A stretch of 64,000 nt of DNA from Pseudorhizobium banfieldiae (GTDB lineage: Bacteria; Pseudomonadota; Alphaproteobacteria; Rhizobiales; Rhizobiaceae): assembly GCF_000967425.1 (NCBI RefSeq), contig NZ_FO082821.1:248001-312000 (forward strand), in the 5' to 3' direction. Below the pieces are notes generated by a model. It did no database searches, had not been told where the DNA came from, and saw only the letters and a list, made by a program, of their open reading frames with translations. The position numbers were made by a program, and so were the translations under genes. Positions 1-8,300 of this stretch are shown here, in pieces; within the stretch, counting starts at the first letter, position 1; every line of letters begins with the position of its first letter.

Positions 1-476
1 GGGAAATTCCAGGGCGTGACCGCCGCGCAGACCCCGATCGGTTGTTTCAGCACAATGAAGCGGCGGTCGGCGGCGGGGGCAGGAATGACCTCGCCATAAA
101 CGCGCTTGGCCTCTTCGCCGAACCATTCCAGATAGGCGGCATTGGACACGATTTCCGCCTTGGCCTCGCTCAGCGGCTTGCCCTGTTCGGCGGTCAGGAT
201 CTGCGCCAGATCATCGGCGTTCTCGATGATCAGATCATACCATCGCCGCAGCAACACAGCGCGTTGCCGGGCAGGACGCGCGGCCCAGTCCTCGCGTGCG
301 GCCTCGGCCGCATCAATCGCGCGCTGGACCATCTCGCGGGACAGCGACGGAACCCGCCCGACAAGCGAGCCATCGGCGGGATTGGTGACGTCGATCCCCT
401 GATCGTCCGCGCAAATCCAGGTCCCGTCGAGATAGGCATTGGCGGTGAGTAGGCTCTTGTCTCGCAGTGACAGCAT
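1..476 (-). CDS. gabD: NAD(P)-dependent succinate-semialdehyde dehydrogenase-like protein, N-terminal part (runs off left edge)
   Basis: About 158 N-terminal residues of an aldehyde dehydrogenase are visible, reading leftwards from an ATG at 476 and leaving the window at position 1. The start reads MLSLRDKSLLTANAYLDG and the visible part ends at the family motif VTPWNFP. The opening resembles the GabD/SSADH subfamily, which oxidises succinate semialdehyde or a similar aldehyde acid to the acid. The catalytic Cys and Glu lie outside the window, so the substrate cannot be judged. It is the last visible gene of the minus-strand TRAP transporter cluster, after a beta-hydroxyacid dehydrogenase. 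The pair could act in sequence on an alcohol and its aldehyde. Family assignment is confident; the exact substrate is not. Confidence 0.8.
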   Translation of the reverse strand, partial: MLSLRDKSLLTANAYLDGTWICADDQGIDVTNPADGSLVGRVPSLSREMVQRAIDAAEAAREDWAARPARQRAVLLRRWYDLIIENADDLAQILTAEQGKPLSEAKAEIVSNAAYLEWFGEEAKRVYGEVIPAPAADRRFIVLKQPIGVCAAVTPWNF

Positions 477-514
477 GGTCGTTCTCTTTTCGTGTAGGGC
501 GTGCACCGGGTCCT

Positions 515-637
515 CCCGTCCTGCGGGACGGGGGCGCCATCGGCGACAGCGGGATGCGGTTGATCGGGGGGACACCGGAGGGCAAGGAGCGCCGGTGTCC
601 GGGTCTGGTGCCGGCGCCGCGGCCGTGGCGGCGCCGG
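515..637 (-). terminator. two GC-rich hairpins between dehydrogenase genes
   Basis: Two inverted repeats lie in the 171-bp gap. One has 10-bp arms at 611-620 and 628-637, just after the stop of the hydroxyacid dehydrogenase gene. The other has 7-bp arms at 515-521 and 526-532, shortly before the SSADH start. Neither has a clear T-run, so they may be processing or attenuating stems rather than true terminators. Confidence 0.4.
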
Positions 638-647
638 TCAGCGGTGC

Positions 648-1550
648 TTATTGGCCATCAAAGGACATGCGCGGCAGCGCCGCGGTCCGGCGCATGGTTT
701 CCAGCGCGGCCGACCAGTCGTTGACGCCGAAACCCTCGGCCTTCGCGATGGCATAGATCTGAGAGGCCGCGGCCCCGACCGGTAGCGGGATACTCAGCCC
801 CGCCGCATAGTTCAGGGCCAGATTCAGATCCTTGGCGGCCAGCGCCAGGCCGAATTCGGGCGAGATGTCGTGGTTCAGCACCTTGCGCTGATAGGCCCCC
901 GACACGAAGCCCCGCCCCGCCGTCGTCCCGGCCAGCACATCGACCGTGCGTGCCACATCTAGCCCGGCCCCTTCGGCAAAGGCCAGAGTTTCGGCAGTCA
1001 GGATGTTGAGCGCCGTGGACATGAAGTTGTTGACGATCTTGGTGCGCGTGCCGGTGCCGTTCTCGCCGCAATGGATTGTCTGGCGCCCGACCGCGTCAAA
1101 GACCGCGTGCGCGCGCGCCACGTCGCTGGCGTCGCCACCGGCGAGGATCAGCAGATCCCCACGTTCGGCCACCTCGGAGGTGCCACCTACCGGCGCGTCG
1201 ACCATGCGGATGTTCATCGCCGACAGGCCCCGCGCGATCTTGTCCGTCATGTCGGGGGCGATCGTGCTCATGTCGATGAACAGCGTGTCTTTCGCCAGGG
1301 CCGTGGCGACACCGCCCGCACCGAAGAGGGTCTCTTCCACGTCGGGGCCGTTGGGCAGCATCGTCACAACGAAGTCGCGGTTGGCGGCCGCCTCGGCGGC
1401 GCTTGCGGCGGCATGTCCGCCCAGAGCCACGATGCGCTCCACCGCGCTAGGGTTGATGTCATAGACCCAAACCGAATGCGATGCTTCGATCAGGTTTCGC
1501 GACATGGCGAAGCCCATGCGCCCAAGGCCAATGAAGCCGATTTGAGCCAT
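648..1550 (-). CDS. beta-hydroxyacid dehydrogenase (3-hydroxyisobutyrate dehydrogenase family)
   Basis: A 300-residue NAD(P)-dependent oxidoreductase of normal family length. It has the N-terminal Rossmann motif GFIGLGRMGFAMSRNL (about residues 5-20), the substrate-binding motif DAPVGGTSEVAERG (about 118-131) and the catalytic lysine in GTRTKIVNN (K171, N175). The family reversibly oxidises beta-hydroxy acids to semialdehydes or keto acids; members include 3-hydroxyisobutyrate dehydrogenase, tartronate semialdehyde reductase and sulfolactaldehyde reductase. The start at MAQIGFIG is chosen because the family begins there; upstream in-frame sequence is not family-like. It sits between dctM and an SSADH-like gene, so it probably acts on the imported compound or a derivative. 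The exact substrate cannot be read from sequence. Confidence 0.85.
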   Translation of the reverse strand: MAQIGFIGLGRMGFAMSRNLIEASHSVWVYDINPSAVERIVALGGHAAASAAEAAANRDFVVTMLPNGPDVEETLFGAGGVATALAKDTLFIDMSTIAPDMTDKIARGLSAMNIRMVDAPVGGTSEVAERGDLLILAGGDASDVARAHAVFDAVGRQTIHCGENGTGTRTKIVNNFMSTALNILTAETLAFAEGAGLDVARTVDVLAGTTAGRGFVSGAYQRKVLNHDISPEFGLALAAKDLNLALNYAAGLSIPLPVGAAASQIYAIAKAEGFGVNDWSAALETMRRTAALPRMSFDGQ

Positions 1551-1599
1551 TTTCTTACTCCGTTCTTGGATAGGTATGATGCTGAGGGGGAGTGTGGGT

Positions 1600-2868
1600 C
1601 TAGACGAAGGCGAGCGACAGCCAGGGGATGAAGGCGATGACGAGGCAGCACAGCAGAAGCGCCACGACATAGGGGATGGCGGCGCGTGTCACGCTGGCAA
1701 ATCCGGCGCCCGAGGTCGCACTGGCGACGAACAGGTTGAGCCCGACCGGCGGTGTGATGAAGCCCACCGCAAGCGTCGAGACCACGATCACGCCGAAATG
1801 CACCGGATCAATCCCCAGCTGCCGCGCGATCGGCGCCAGCATCGGCGCGAAGATCAGGATGTTGGGCGCAGCCTCCATCACGCTGCCCGCAACAAGCAGC
1901 AGGGCCACGATCATGATCAGCACGACAGTCGGGTCGTCCGACCACCCGAGCATCCCGGAAACCACCGCATCGGGGATCCGCAGCATGGTCAGGTTCTGCG
2001 ACAGCACCATCGCGACGGCGATGATCGGAACCACCAGCCCGCAGATCCGCGAACTGCTGACCAGCACGGCGGGCACGTCGCGCAGCTTCAGCTTGCGAGT
2101 GACGGCCACCGCGACGAATAGGCAATAGACCGCCGCGACCGCCCCGGCCTCGGTTGGGGTGAACATGCCCGAATAGATGCCGACCAGAATGATCGCGATG
2201 GCCCCCAGCGCATAGCGCGTCTCGATGGCCGAAGAGAGCACCCCCTTCACGCTGAACTGGGTCCGGTCCCCGAACTTGCGCTTGCGCGAGATGACATACG
2301 CCACCACACACATGACGCCCACCATTAGCAGCCCCGGGATGATGCCCGCGATGAACAGGTCGGTGACGCTCAGCCCGGTCGCAACGCCATAGAGGACGAA
2401 GGCCACGCTGGGCGGAATGATGATCCCGACCACGCCCCCTGCGGCCACAGTCGCGGCGGCGAAATTGCGGTCATAGGCTTGTTTGGACATCTCGGGCAGT
2501 ACGACCTTGCCCACGGTCGCCACAGTCGCGGCGTTCGAGCCGCTGATCGCCGCAAAGATGCCCGAGGCGACGATGGTCGTCAGCGCCAGCCCGCCACGCA
2601 CCCATCCCACCAGGCTTTGCGAAAACCGCATGATCTGGGCCGCGATCCCGCCGGCGGCGATCAGATCGCCGGTCACCACGAACAGCGGCAGCGCGAGCAG
2701 CGGGAACAGGTTGAGTGAATCGAACATCGTCAGGCTGACGTTGAGCAGAGGGAACTGGTCCGTGATCAGCGTCAGAAGAACGGCGCCCAGCCCGATAACG
2801 GTCAGGATCTCGACCCCGAGCAGCAGCAGCACCACGAGCGCGCCGAATACCAGTGTAGTGGATTCCAT
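1600..2868 (-). CDS. dctM: TRAP transporter large permease (DctM)
   Basis: A 422-residue, strongly hydrophobic protein with about a dozen predicted membrane segments and the usual length for DctM. It starts MESTTLVFGALVVLLLLG and carries the glycine-rich SGSNAATVATVGKVVLPEM segment typical of the substrate-translocating subunit. The start is placed at the methionine 6-12 bases after a GGGAGGA-type ribosome site; the open frame extends further but is not membrane-like. It follows dctQ by about 25 bases and completes a three-part TRAP transporter (DctP, DctQ, DctM) that takes up dicarboxylates or related acids using an ion gradient. Confidence 0.93.
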   Translation of the reverse strand: MESTTLVFGALVVLLLLGVEILTVIGLGAVLLTLITDQFPLLNVSLTMFDSLNLFPLLALPLFVVTGDLIAAGGIAAQIMRFSQSLVGWVRGGLALTTIVASGIFAAISGSNAATVATVGKVVLPEMSKQAYDRNFAAATVAAGGVVGIIIPPSVAFVLYGVATGLSVTDLFIAGIIPGLLMVGVMCVVAYVISRKRKFGDRTQFSVKGVLSSAIETRYALGAIAIILVGIYSGMFTPTEAGAVAAVYCLFVAVAVTRKLKLRDVPAVLVSSSRICGLVVPIIAVAMVLSQNLTMLRIPDAVVSGMLGWSDDPTVVLIMIVALLLVAGSVMEAAPNILIFAPMLAPIARQLGIDPVHFGVIVVSTLAVGFITPPVGLNLFVASATSGAGFASVTRAAIPYVVALLLCCLVIAFIPWLSLAFV

Positions 2869-2893
2869 CTTGAGTTCCTCCCCTCCCGAAGGC

Positions 2894-3415
2894 TCAGTTT
2901 GCAGCCGCTGCGGCGGTCGTAAGCGCCAGAGCCCGCCCGTTTCGATAGTCAGAGATCGTCGCGATGGACCGCTGGATCGTGCGCAGGACCACAAGGCTCC
3001 AGCCCACCGGGACGGACAGCAGCGCAATCCAGAACGGCAGGTCGATCCCCACCATCATCTGTTCGAAGTCGATCGCATCGGCTAAGGGCTGGCGGATGAA
3101 CACCACCACCACGCTGGCCAGCACGATCAGCAGGACATCCGACAGCAGCAACAGGACCAGCTGGATACTGCGCGGCATCATATCCCGCAGGAATGTCACC
3201 GCAAGATGTGCGCGATTTCGCGCCATGGCGGCCATCGACAGATAGCTCAGCCAGATGAAGGCGTAGATCGCCGTTTCATAGGCGAACAGCATCGATGACT
3301 TGAACACATACCGACCGACGACCTCCGCGAAGATGATCGCAATGATGTAGATGTAGAGGATCGCGCTGAAAGCGTCTTCGAGATACTGGTCCAACAGCCT
3401 GAGATAGTGCCGCAA
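2894..3415 (-). CDS. dctQ: TRAP transporter small permease (DctQ), TTG start
   Basis: A 173-residue membrane protein with four hydrophobic segments, as expected for the DctQ subunit. I place the start at a TTG (3413-3415), because GGGAGGAACAAG lies at correct spacing before it and the protein then begins with the usual cytoplasmic stretch LRHYLRLLDQYLEDAFSAI. The frame is open upstream to 3499, but that part overlaps a perfect hairpin and the dctP stop and has no family similarity. It lies between dctP and dctM in the same operon. Confidence 0.88.
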   Translation of the reverse strand: MRHYLRLLDQYLEDAFSAILYIYIIAIIFAEVVGRYVFKSSMLFAYETAIYAFIWLSYLSMAAMARNRAHLAVTFLRDMMPRSIQLVLLLLSDVLLIVLASVVVVFIRQPLADAIDFEQMMVGIDLPFWIALLSVPVGWSLVVLRTIQRSIATISDYRNGRALALTTAAAAAN

Positions 3416-3434
3416 ATCTTGTTCCTCCCGTAAA

Positions 3435-3457
3435 GGCCTGCCACGCCGTGGCAGGCC
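3435..3457 (-). terminator. perfect hairpin between dctP and dctQ
   Basis: An 11-bp perfect inverted repeat with a single-base loop (GGCCTGCCACG, then C, then CGTGGCAGGCC). It lies after the dctP stop and just before the dctQ ribosome site. TRAP and ABC operons often have such a stem after the binding-protein gene, which stabilises the dctP message and lowers expression of the permeases. There is no T-run, so a processing or attenuation role is more likely than full termination. Confidence 0.6.
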
Positions 3458-3486
3458 GCCAGTGTTTGCTTCACATGCTGCTGTTG

Positions 3487-4689
3487 TTACAGCTTCCACC
3501 AGCGCACGGGCGCGGTATCAGCATCGGACCGGGCGACCTTGACGGCGGTGTCGTAGGCCTCGCGTCCGTAGGTGTCGATCGCCTCTTGGAGAGACGGGTT
3601 GTCCGCCACCGACAACGTCTTTTCCCAGATCGCGCGCTCGCTCTCGGTCAGGAACGTCATCTCGGTGCCCGCCGCGCGGAAGCCTGCATCCGCAGGGGAA
3701 TCTGGCATGATGCCGAACGTGTCGCGCAGGATCTCCTTGTAGGTGTCGAAGACATGGGTCTGGGCCTCGAAGGCGCCTTCCATCACGGCCTCTTTCAGAT
3801 CGGGGTCGAGCGCGTCGAGCCAGGTCTTGTTCAGCCAGATCGAGTCTGTGTTATACATCCAGTCGGTGTCGATGATCTGCCCGATCACCGGCGCCATTCC
3901 GACATCATAACCCGATCCCGGCGCCAGATGCAGGCCCTCCATCACGCCATCCTTCAGCGCCGAGAAGGTCTCGGCCCAGGCAATGGGCGTGGCGCTGGCC
4001 GGCAGAATCTGGAACGCCATCTGTTCCAGTTTTGAAGCGGTCACCCGGATCTTCATGCCGGCCAGATCTTCAGGGCGGCGGACTTGGGTGGTCACGTTGT
4101 GCGACAGCATGACCTTGCGCCGCCAGGGATGTGCAAAGGCGACCACCAGCCGGCGATCCTCGGTGCCCTTGCGGAAGATGTCGTTGAATTCCTTGCTGAA
4201 CAGCAGGCGCCAGAAATTGTCGTCGCGACCGATCGCATAGGGGACATCCAGCACATTGAGCACCGGGACCAGCTGCGCGGCGTTCTGCATGCTGCAACTG
4301 CCCGCCTGCACCGCGCCCTGCTGAACCTTTTTTAGCAGCTCGGCCTGCCCGCCTAGGGCGCCGCCGTCATGAACCTCGACATAGATCTGTCCCTGGCTCT
4401 GGCGCTCGACCGCGGCCTTGAACTCGGGCGCGCCATGAACCCAGACGACATGCGGCGTGCCAACGCGGCCGGGAAACTGGTTGAGGGTGGCATCAAGCCC
4501 CATCGTCAGGATATGTTTCGCCGCGGCTTTCTTGGCGGCCTCGTCGGCGAGGACTTCGGCCAGGGCCTTCTGGCCACCGGCCAGCGTGAAGCCGAAGCCG
4601 ATGCTTGCCACCGTGCAGCCGCCCAGACCGGCGCGGAGAATTTCTCTGCGGCTCAGTTTAAGCCCTGAGTTCACTTGTTTTTGCACCAC
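3487..4689 (-). CDS. dctP: TRAP transporter substrate-binding protein (DctP), Tat-exported
   Basis: A 400-residue periplasmic binding protein of the DctP family. Residues 13-21 (SRREILRAG) form a twin-arginine signal followed by a hydrophobic stretch and an AxA-type cleavage region near residue 44. The body contains family features such as VHDGGALGGQAELLKKVQQG and the MKIRVTASKLEQMAFQILPA region. The start is a GTG with a strong GGAGG site upstream; a second GTG follows immediately, so the exact first codon is uncertain by one. It is first in the dctPQM-dehydrogenase operon and sets the specificity of uptake. The ligand is unknown; a carboxylate or sulfonate is plausible. Confidence 0.92.
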   Translation of the reverse strand: MVQKQVNSGLKLSRREILRAGLGGCTVASIGFGFTLAGGQKALAEVLADEAAKKAAAKHILTMGLDATLNQFPGRVGTPHVVWVHGAPEFKAAVERQSQGQIYVEVHDGGALGGQAELLKKVQQGAVQAGSCSMQNAAQLVPVLNVLDVPYAIGRDDNFWRLLFSKEFNDIFRKGTEDRRLVVAFAHPWRRKVMLSHNVTTQVRRPEDLAGMKIRVTASKLEQMAFQILPASATPIAWAETFSALKDGVMEGLHLAPGSGYDVGMAPVIGQIIDTDWMYNTDSIWLNKTWLDALDPDLKEAVMEGAFEAQTHVFDTYKEILRDTFGIMPDSPADAGFRAAGTEMTFLTESERAIWEKTLSVADNPSLQEAIDTYGREAYDTAVKVARSDADTAPVRWWKL

Positions 4690-4993
4690 AAACCTCCTCC
4701 CAGGTTTTGATCGAACAGGATCATTCCGCGGATAAATCCGTTTGGTATTTATCGCTCCTTCCGCGTGTGAATGACCTCCTTGGGCACGCTATCGTTAACT
4801 TGGTCAAACGCCAATATGATAATTGTGAATAAATCTGTTAGATAAAGTTACAATAACGGGTTGGGGCAGGCCCCCGAAATCCCCATCCGGACGCGACCCG
4901 CCAAGGAGGCGTCCGGATGGGGATTTCGGGGGAATGTTTCGGGCGTCAACGCAGGGACGCACGCAGCCCCGCGGGGCGGCGCGCCCGGCTCTG
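4690..4993 (-). promoter_or_regulatory. intergenic control region of the TRAP operon, with inverted repeat at 4731-4753
   Basis: About 300 bases without a gene. A perfect 7-bp inverted repeat (GATAAAT, 9-base spacer, ATTTATC) lies at 4731-4753, 42-64 bases before dctP, and could be an operator. The stretch at 4795-4860 is AT-rich and probably holds the promoter, but I could not fix the -35 and -10 boxes. The left-reading transcript of tauE is likely ended by the large hairpin at 4871-4932. Confidence 0.45.
4871..4932 (-). terminator. very long perfect hairpin downstream of tauE
   Basis: Arms of 24 bp (4871-4894 and 4909-4932) are perfectly complementary around a 14-base loop. It begins about 60 bases after the tauE stop, between two operons reading in the same direction. 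It probably ends the upstream transcript, although there is no clear T-run. The stem is much longer than a usual terminator stem. Confidence 0.6.
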
Positions 4994-5761
4994 TCACAGC
5001 AATTCGCGCAACAGCATGAGGGCGCCCGACAGGAACATCAGCCCGATCAGCAACCGTCGGAAGATGTCGTCGTTCAACCGGTGAAAGACCGCAAGCCCGA
5101 CCCGCGTCGCCACGAAGGTCATCGGCAGACAGAGCACGATGAGGATCAGGGTCTCGCGATCCAGAACGCCGCGCAGTGCCAGCACCACCAGCGTTAGGCC
5201 AAGGATGATCAGGTTGAACGGTTGCAGCACCGCCCGGGTCTCTTGCTTGGTCCAGGGGCGCATCGCGCACCACATGGTGGGTAGGGCCCCCGACAGCGAG
5301 GCCGCCCCCCCGAGAACCCCGCCGAGGAACCCCACAAGGGCATCGATCAAGGGCAGCGGGCGTGTGATCCTGGGCAGCGAACGCCGCAGCAGGAAGAACC
5401 CCCCGAACAGGAGCATGAAGCTGGCAATCCCGAACTTCAGCTGATCCGCCGAGACAAGCGACAGCAGCTGCACCCCGATCGGCACCCCGATCAGCGCGGG
5501 CAGCAGAAAGACCATCAGCCGCCGGGTCTGCGCGCGAATGGACCGGCGGATCACCCAGGCGGCCTGTGACCCGCTGGACACCGACATGACGATCGCGATC
5601 GCCACCGCCTGTTGCGCCGGCATGATCTCCAGCCAGATGCCCAAGGCAAACAGCGCCGTCCCGAAGCCCGCCAGCCCGTTGACAAAGCCCCCCACAAGGG
5701 CCCCGCCCGCCAGCAGCGCCAGAAAGGGCCCCGCGCCCGGATCCGGCAGCCAGTCCAGCAT
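4994..5761 (-). CDS. TauE/SafE-family sulfite/organosulfonate exporter-type permease
   Basis: A 255-residue integral membrane protein with about eight hydrophobic segments and the glycine-rich half-repeats of the TauE/SafE (DUF81) family, for example GFVNGLAGFGTALFALG near residue 25 and FLGGVLGGAASLSGALPT near 150. Members move anions, notably sulfite or sulfonates, out of the cell; many are uncharacterised. Its ATG shares one base with the lysR stop (TGATG), so the two are translationally coupled. Its place in a catabolic cluster suggests removal of an anionic product such as sulfite, but this is inference. Confidence 0.82.
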   Translation of the reverse strand: MLDWLPDPGAGPFLALLAGGALVGGFVNGLAGFGTALFALGIWLEIMPAQQAVAIAIVMSVSSGSQAAWVIRRSIRAQTRRLMVFLLPALIGVPIGVQLLSLVSADQLKFGIASFMLLFGGFFLLRRSLPRITRPLPLIDALVGFLGGVLGGAASLSGALPTMWCAMRPWTKQETRAVLQPFNLIILGLTLVVLALRGVLDRETLILIVLCLPMTFVATRVGLAVFHRLNDDIFRRLLIGLMFLSGALMLLRELL

Positions 5762-6669
5762 CAGATCGCCTCGCGGATCGCATCGGGAGAAAACTCGCCG
5801 ATCTCGACGGCATTGAGCAGGGCGCGGACGATCTCCTGAATGACGCGGATCTTGGCGGTGTTGCGGCGATGGACCAGGCCCAGGGCGCGGGTTGGCGGCG
5901 CGTCGGCCAGGGCCACCTGCCGCAACGGCAGCGCGCTGGCCGATTGGACGCTCGCGGCCGGGACAATCGAGACGCCAAGGTTCGCCATCACCATGCTTGA
6001 AATGGCATCCAGGCCCAGAAGCTCCATCGAGTCGTTGACGGTGATCCGGTTGGCCTGAAGCCAGCTTTCCACGATGCGCCCGACTACGGCGTCACGGGAA
6101 AAGCGGATGAACGGATTGGCGCGCAGGATCGTGATCGGGTCTTCGCCGGTCACCTGGGGCGAGGTGATCAGGACGAGGGGCTCCTCGACAATGGGATGCC
6201 ATTCAAGGCCGCTGGCCAGCACATCGGGCTTGGAAATGATCGCGGCATCCTGCGTGCCGCGCTCGACCTGCAACACCAGCGAGGCCGACAGCGCCGGCGA
6301 CAGGCCGACATGCAGATCGGCATAGCGCGCCTTCAGCAGCGCCATGCTCAGCGGGACAAGTCCGGTCAATGTGGTCGGCACGGCGCCCAGAATGAATTCG
6401 CCGCGCAACCCGTCATCGCCGAGAACCGAGGGCACGATATCATCATAGGCGCGTACCACCTCGCGCGCTTTGGCAAGAACGGCCCGCCCGATTGGCGTCA
6501 GCTCGGGGGTTCGGGTCGAGCGGTCGAACAACTGGATTTGCCAGGTTTCTTCCAGCGTCTTCATCTGCTGGCTTACGGCGGCATGGGTAACAAAAACGGT
6601 CTCTGCCGCCGCGCTGAATGTACCGCGGTCCGCAACCGCGATTAGGGTTCGAAGCATTCTGATAGACAT
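5761..6669 (-). CDS. LysR-family transcriptional regulator
   Basis: A 302-residue LysR-type regulator. It has the N-terminal winged helix (MLRTLIAVADRGTFSAAAET, then VTHAAVSQQMKTLEE as recognition region, about residues 4-40) and a C-terminal periplasmic-binding-like effector domain. I use the ATG at 6669 because AAAGAG lies six bases before it; a second ATG two codons upstream is too close to that site. It overlaps tauE by one base. A perfect inverted repeat sits just upstream and is a likely autoregulatory site. It probably controls the sdh/fum and TRAP operons in response to their substrate. Confidence 0.88.
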   Translation of the reverse strand: MSIRMLRTLIAVADRGTFSAAAETVFVTHAAVSQQMKTLEETWQIQLFDRSTRTPELTPIGRAVLAKAREVVRAYDDIVPSVLGDDGLRGEFILGAVPTTLTGLVPLSMALLKARYADLHVGLSPALSASLVLQVERGTQDAAIISKPDVLASGLEWHPIVEEPLVLITSPQVTGEDPITILRANPFIRFSRDAVVGRIVESWLQANRITVNDSMELLGLDAISSMVMANLGVSIVPAASVQSASALPLRQVALADAPPTRALGLVHRRNTAKIRVIQEIVRALLNAVEIGEFSPDAIREAI

Positions 6670-6688
6670 TTGCATCTCTTTCGAAACA

Positions 6689-6710
6689 AAATATTTCAGA
6701 TGAAATATTT
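6689..6710 (-). promoter_or_regulatory. 10-bp inverted repeat upstream of lysR
   Basis: AAATATTTCA and TGAAATATTT are exact inverted copies separated by two bases, in an AT-rich stretch 20-41 bases before the lysR start. This is the expected place and shape for an autoregulatory LysR binding site overlapping the promoter. The rest of 6711-6899 is GC-rich and shows no gene. Confidence 0.55.
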
Positions 6711-6899
6711 CATTCGCCGATATGTAAATCAATACTTTCGGTTCGGGGCGCGCTGCGGGATTGCCTCCCCCGGAGCGGCGGCGCGGGTGGACGCGCCCTT
6801 GCGCGCGCGGCGCGGGACGGGGCACGGCACCGGGTCGCACGCCGGGGACGGACCCGTCACCGCGGCCGGGGGCGTTGAAAGCCATGGTGCGGCACCGCC

Positions 6900-7214
6900 C
6901 TAGCGGGGCGAAAAGAATGGGGCGGGAATCAGGATCTTGTTCTCGATGTGATCGACGAGCGGTCGCATCTGCACGGCATAGGCCTGCCATTCGGGGGAGG
7001 CCTGCAAGGCCTTGCGACGCTCCCATCGGTCATCCATGCTGTCATAACCCCACATGTGCACGATCTGGTTCAGCGGTCCAATGTCGGTGAAGTAATAGCC
7101 GACCATGCGCCCGAGGATGCGGGTCTGCACCGCAAGTCCTTCGGCTTCGTAGAGGGCGAGGAACTTGGAGACGTTACCGTTCTTCAGCGTGTAGGTTCTC
7201 ATGTCGACAAACAT
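6900..7214 (-). CDS. NIPSNAP-family protein
   Basis: A 104-residue small protein with the NIPSNAP (dimeric ferredoxin-like fold) pattern: MRTYTLKNGNVSKFLALYEA at the start, then GYYFTDIGPLNQIVHMWGY and ERRKALQASPEWQAY. Such proteins are common in bacterial catabolic clusters, but their role is mostly unknown. The ATG at 7214 has a strong GAGGAGG site; a second ATG four codons later is possible. It lies between yeiH and lysR in the minus-strand cluster. Confidence 0.82.
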   Translation of the reverse strand: MFVDMRTYTLKNGNVSKFLALYEAEGLAVQTRILGRMVGYYFTDIGPLNQIVHMWGYDSMDDRWERRKALQASPEWQAYAVQMRPLVDHIENKILIPAPFFSPR

Positions 7215-7256
7215 CGGAGCCCTCCTCGGCTCGGCTCGGGTGTGAATTGGGTCGGT

Positions 7257-8300
7257 TCAGGGCAGGAGCAGCTGGATGCCGGCGAGCGCAAAGGCCGCCA
7301 GCGTCAGGGTCAGCGCGCAGACAAGGATGATCGAGCGCGGACCGACGTCGCCGAGCTTGCGCAACGACGTCTTCATCCCCAGAGCGGCGATGGCCGTGAC
7401 GAGACACCAACGCGACAGATCGAGCAGCGCGGCGACCAGTTCGGGGGGCAGGACGTCCGTGCTGCCGATCAGCACGAGCGCGGCAAAGCCCAGCACGAAG
7501 AACGGGATCGGCAGGCGCGGGGCGGGCCCGCCATCGGTGCGCCCCGGGCGGGCGAAGACGAGCGAGAGCACGACCACCAGCGGCACCAGTAGCGCCACCC
7601 TCAGCAGCTTGACGAAGGTCGCCGTCGAGCCCGCGAGATCCGAGACGGAATAGCCCGCCCCGACGACCTGCGCGACATCATGGATGGTCGCGCCGAAGAA
7701 CACCCCCATCCTGTAATCCGACAGGCCAAGCGCCGAGCCGACGATCGGATAGAGGATCATCGCGAGCGTCGAGAGTGCCGTCACAGCGATCACGGTAAAG
7801 ACGGTGTCGCGCTCTAGATCCTTGTTGTCCTTGGGCAGCACCGAGGCAATCGCGAGCGCCGCGGATGCCCCGCAGATCGCCACCGCGCCACCGGTCAGAA
7901 CCCCGAAGGCCACCGACTTGCCCAGCAGCCGCGCACCCAGAATGCCGAGCCCCAAGGTGAGCGCGACCCCGGAAAAGGTCAGTGCCAGAACCCCGAGGCC
8001 CGCGCCCGCGATTTGCTGCGCGGTGATCCCGAGCCCAAGCAACCCGACCCCGAAGCGCAGCACCGACTTGGCGGTGAACTCGATCCCCGGCGCGGTCCGG
8101 CTGCCTGCGTCGGACAGGAACGCCAATGCCATACCCAGCAGGAGCGCCATCAGCATGACCGGTGCGCCGTAATGCTCCGACAGAAAGCGCGCCGCCAGCC
8201 CGACCGTCATGGCGGCGATCAGCCCCGGCATCAGCGGCCGAACGCGATCGAGCCCGACTGATGCCCCGCGCTTCTGCATCATTCCGTTACCGGCGCTCAT
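7257..8300 (-). CDS. yeiH: YeiH/UPF0324-family putative sulfate/sulfonate exporter
   Basis: A 347-residue membrane protein with about ten hydrophobic segments and the family signatures AVAICGASAALAIASVLP (about residue 140) and GATIHDVAQVVGAGYSVSD (about 205). The family is annotated as putative sulfate exporters and is often linked to sulfur metabolism. Its ATG overlaps the stop of the fumarase-type beta gene by four bases (ATGA), so it belongs to the same operon. It is the second predicted sulfur-anion exporter in this cluster, alongside TauE. Transport direction and substrate are not shown by sequence alone. Confidence 0.85.
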   Translation of the reverse strand: MSAGNGMMQKRGASVGLDRVRPLMPGLIAAMTVGLAARFLSEHYGAPVMLMALLLGMALAFLSDAGSRTAPGIEFTAKSVLRFGVGLLGLGITAQQIAGAGLGVLALTFSGVALTLGLGILGARLLGKSVAFGVLTGGAVAICGASAALAIASVLPKDNKDLERDTVFTVIAVTALSTLAMILYPIVGSALGLSDYRMGVFFGATIHDVAQVVGAGYSVSDLAGSTATFVKLLRVALLVPLVVVLSLVFARPGRTDGGPAPRLPIPFFVLGFAALVLIGSTDVLPPELVAALLDLSRWCLVTAIAALGMKTSLRKLGDVGPRSIILVCALTLTLAAFALAGIQLLLP

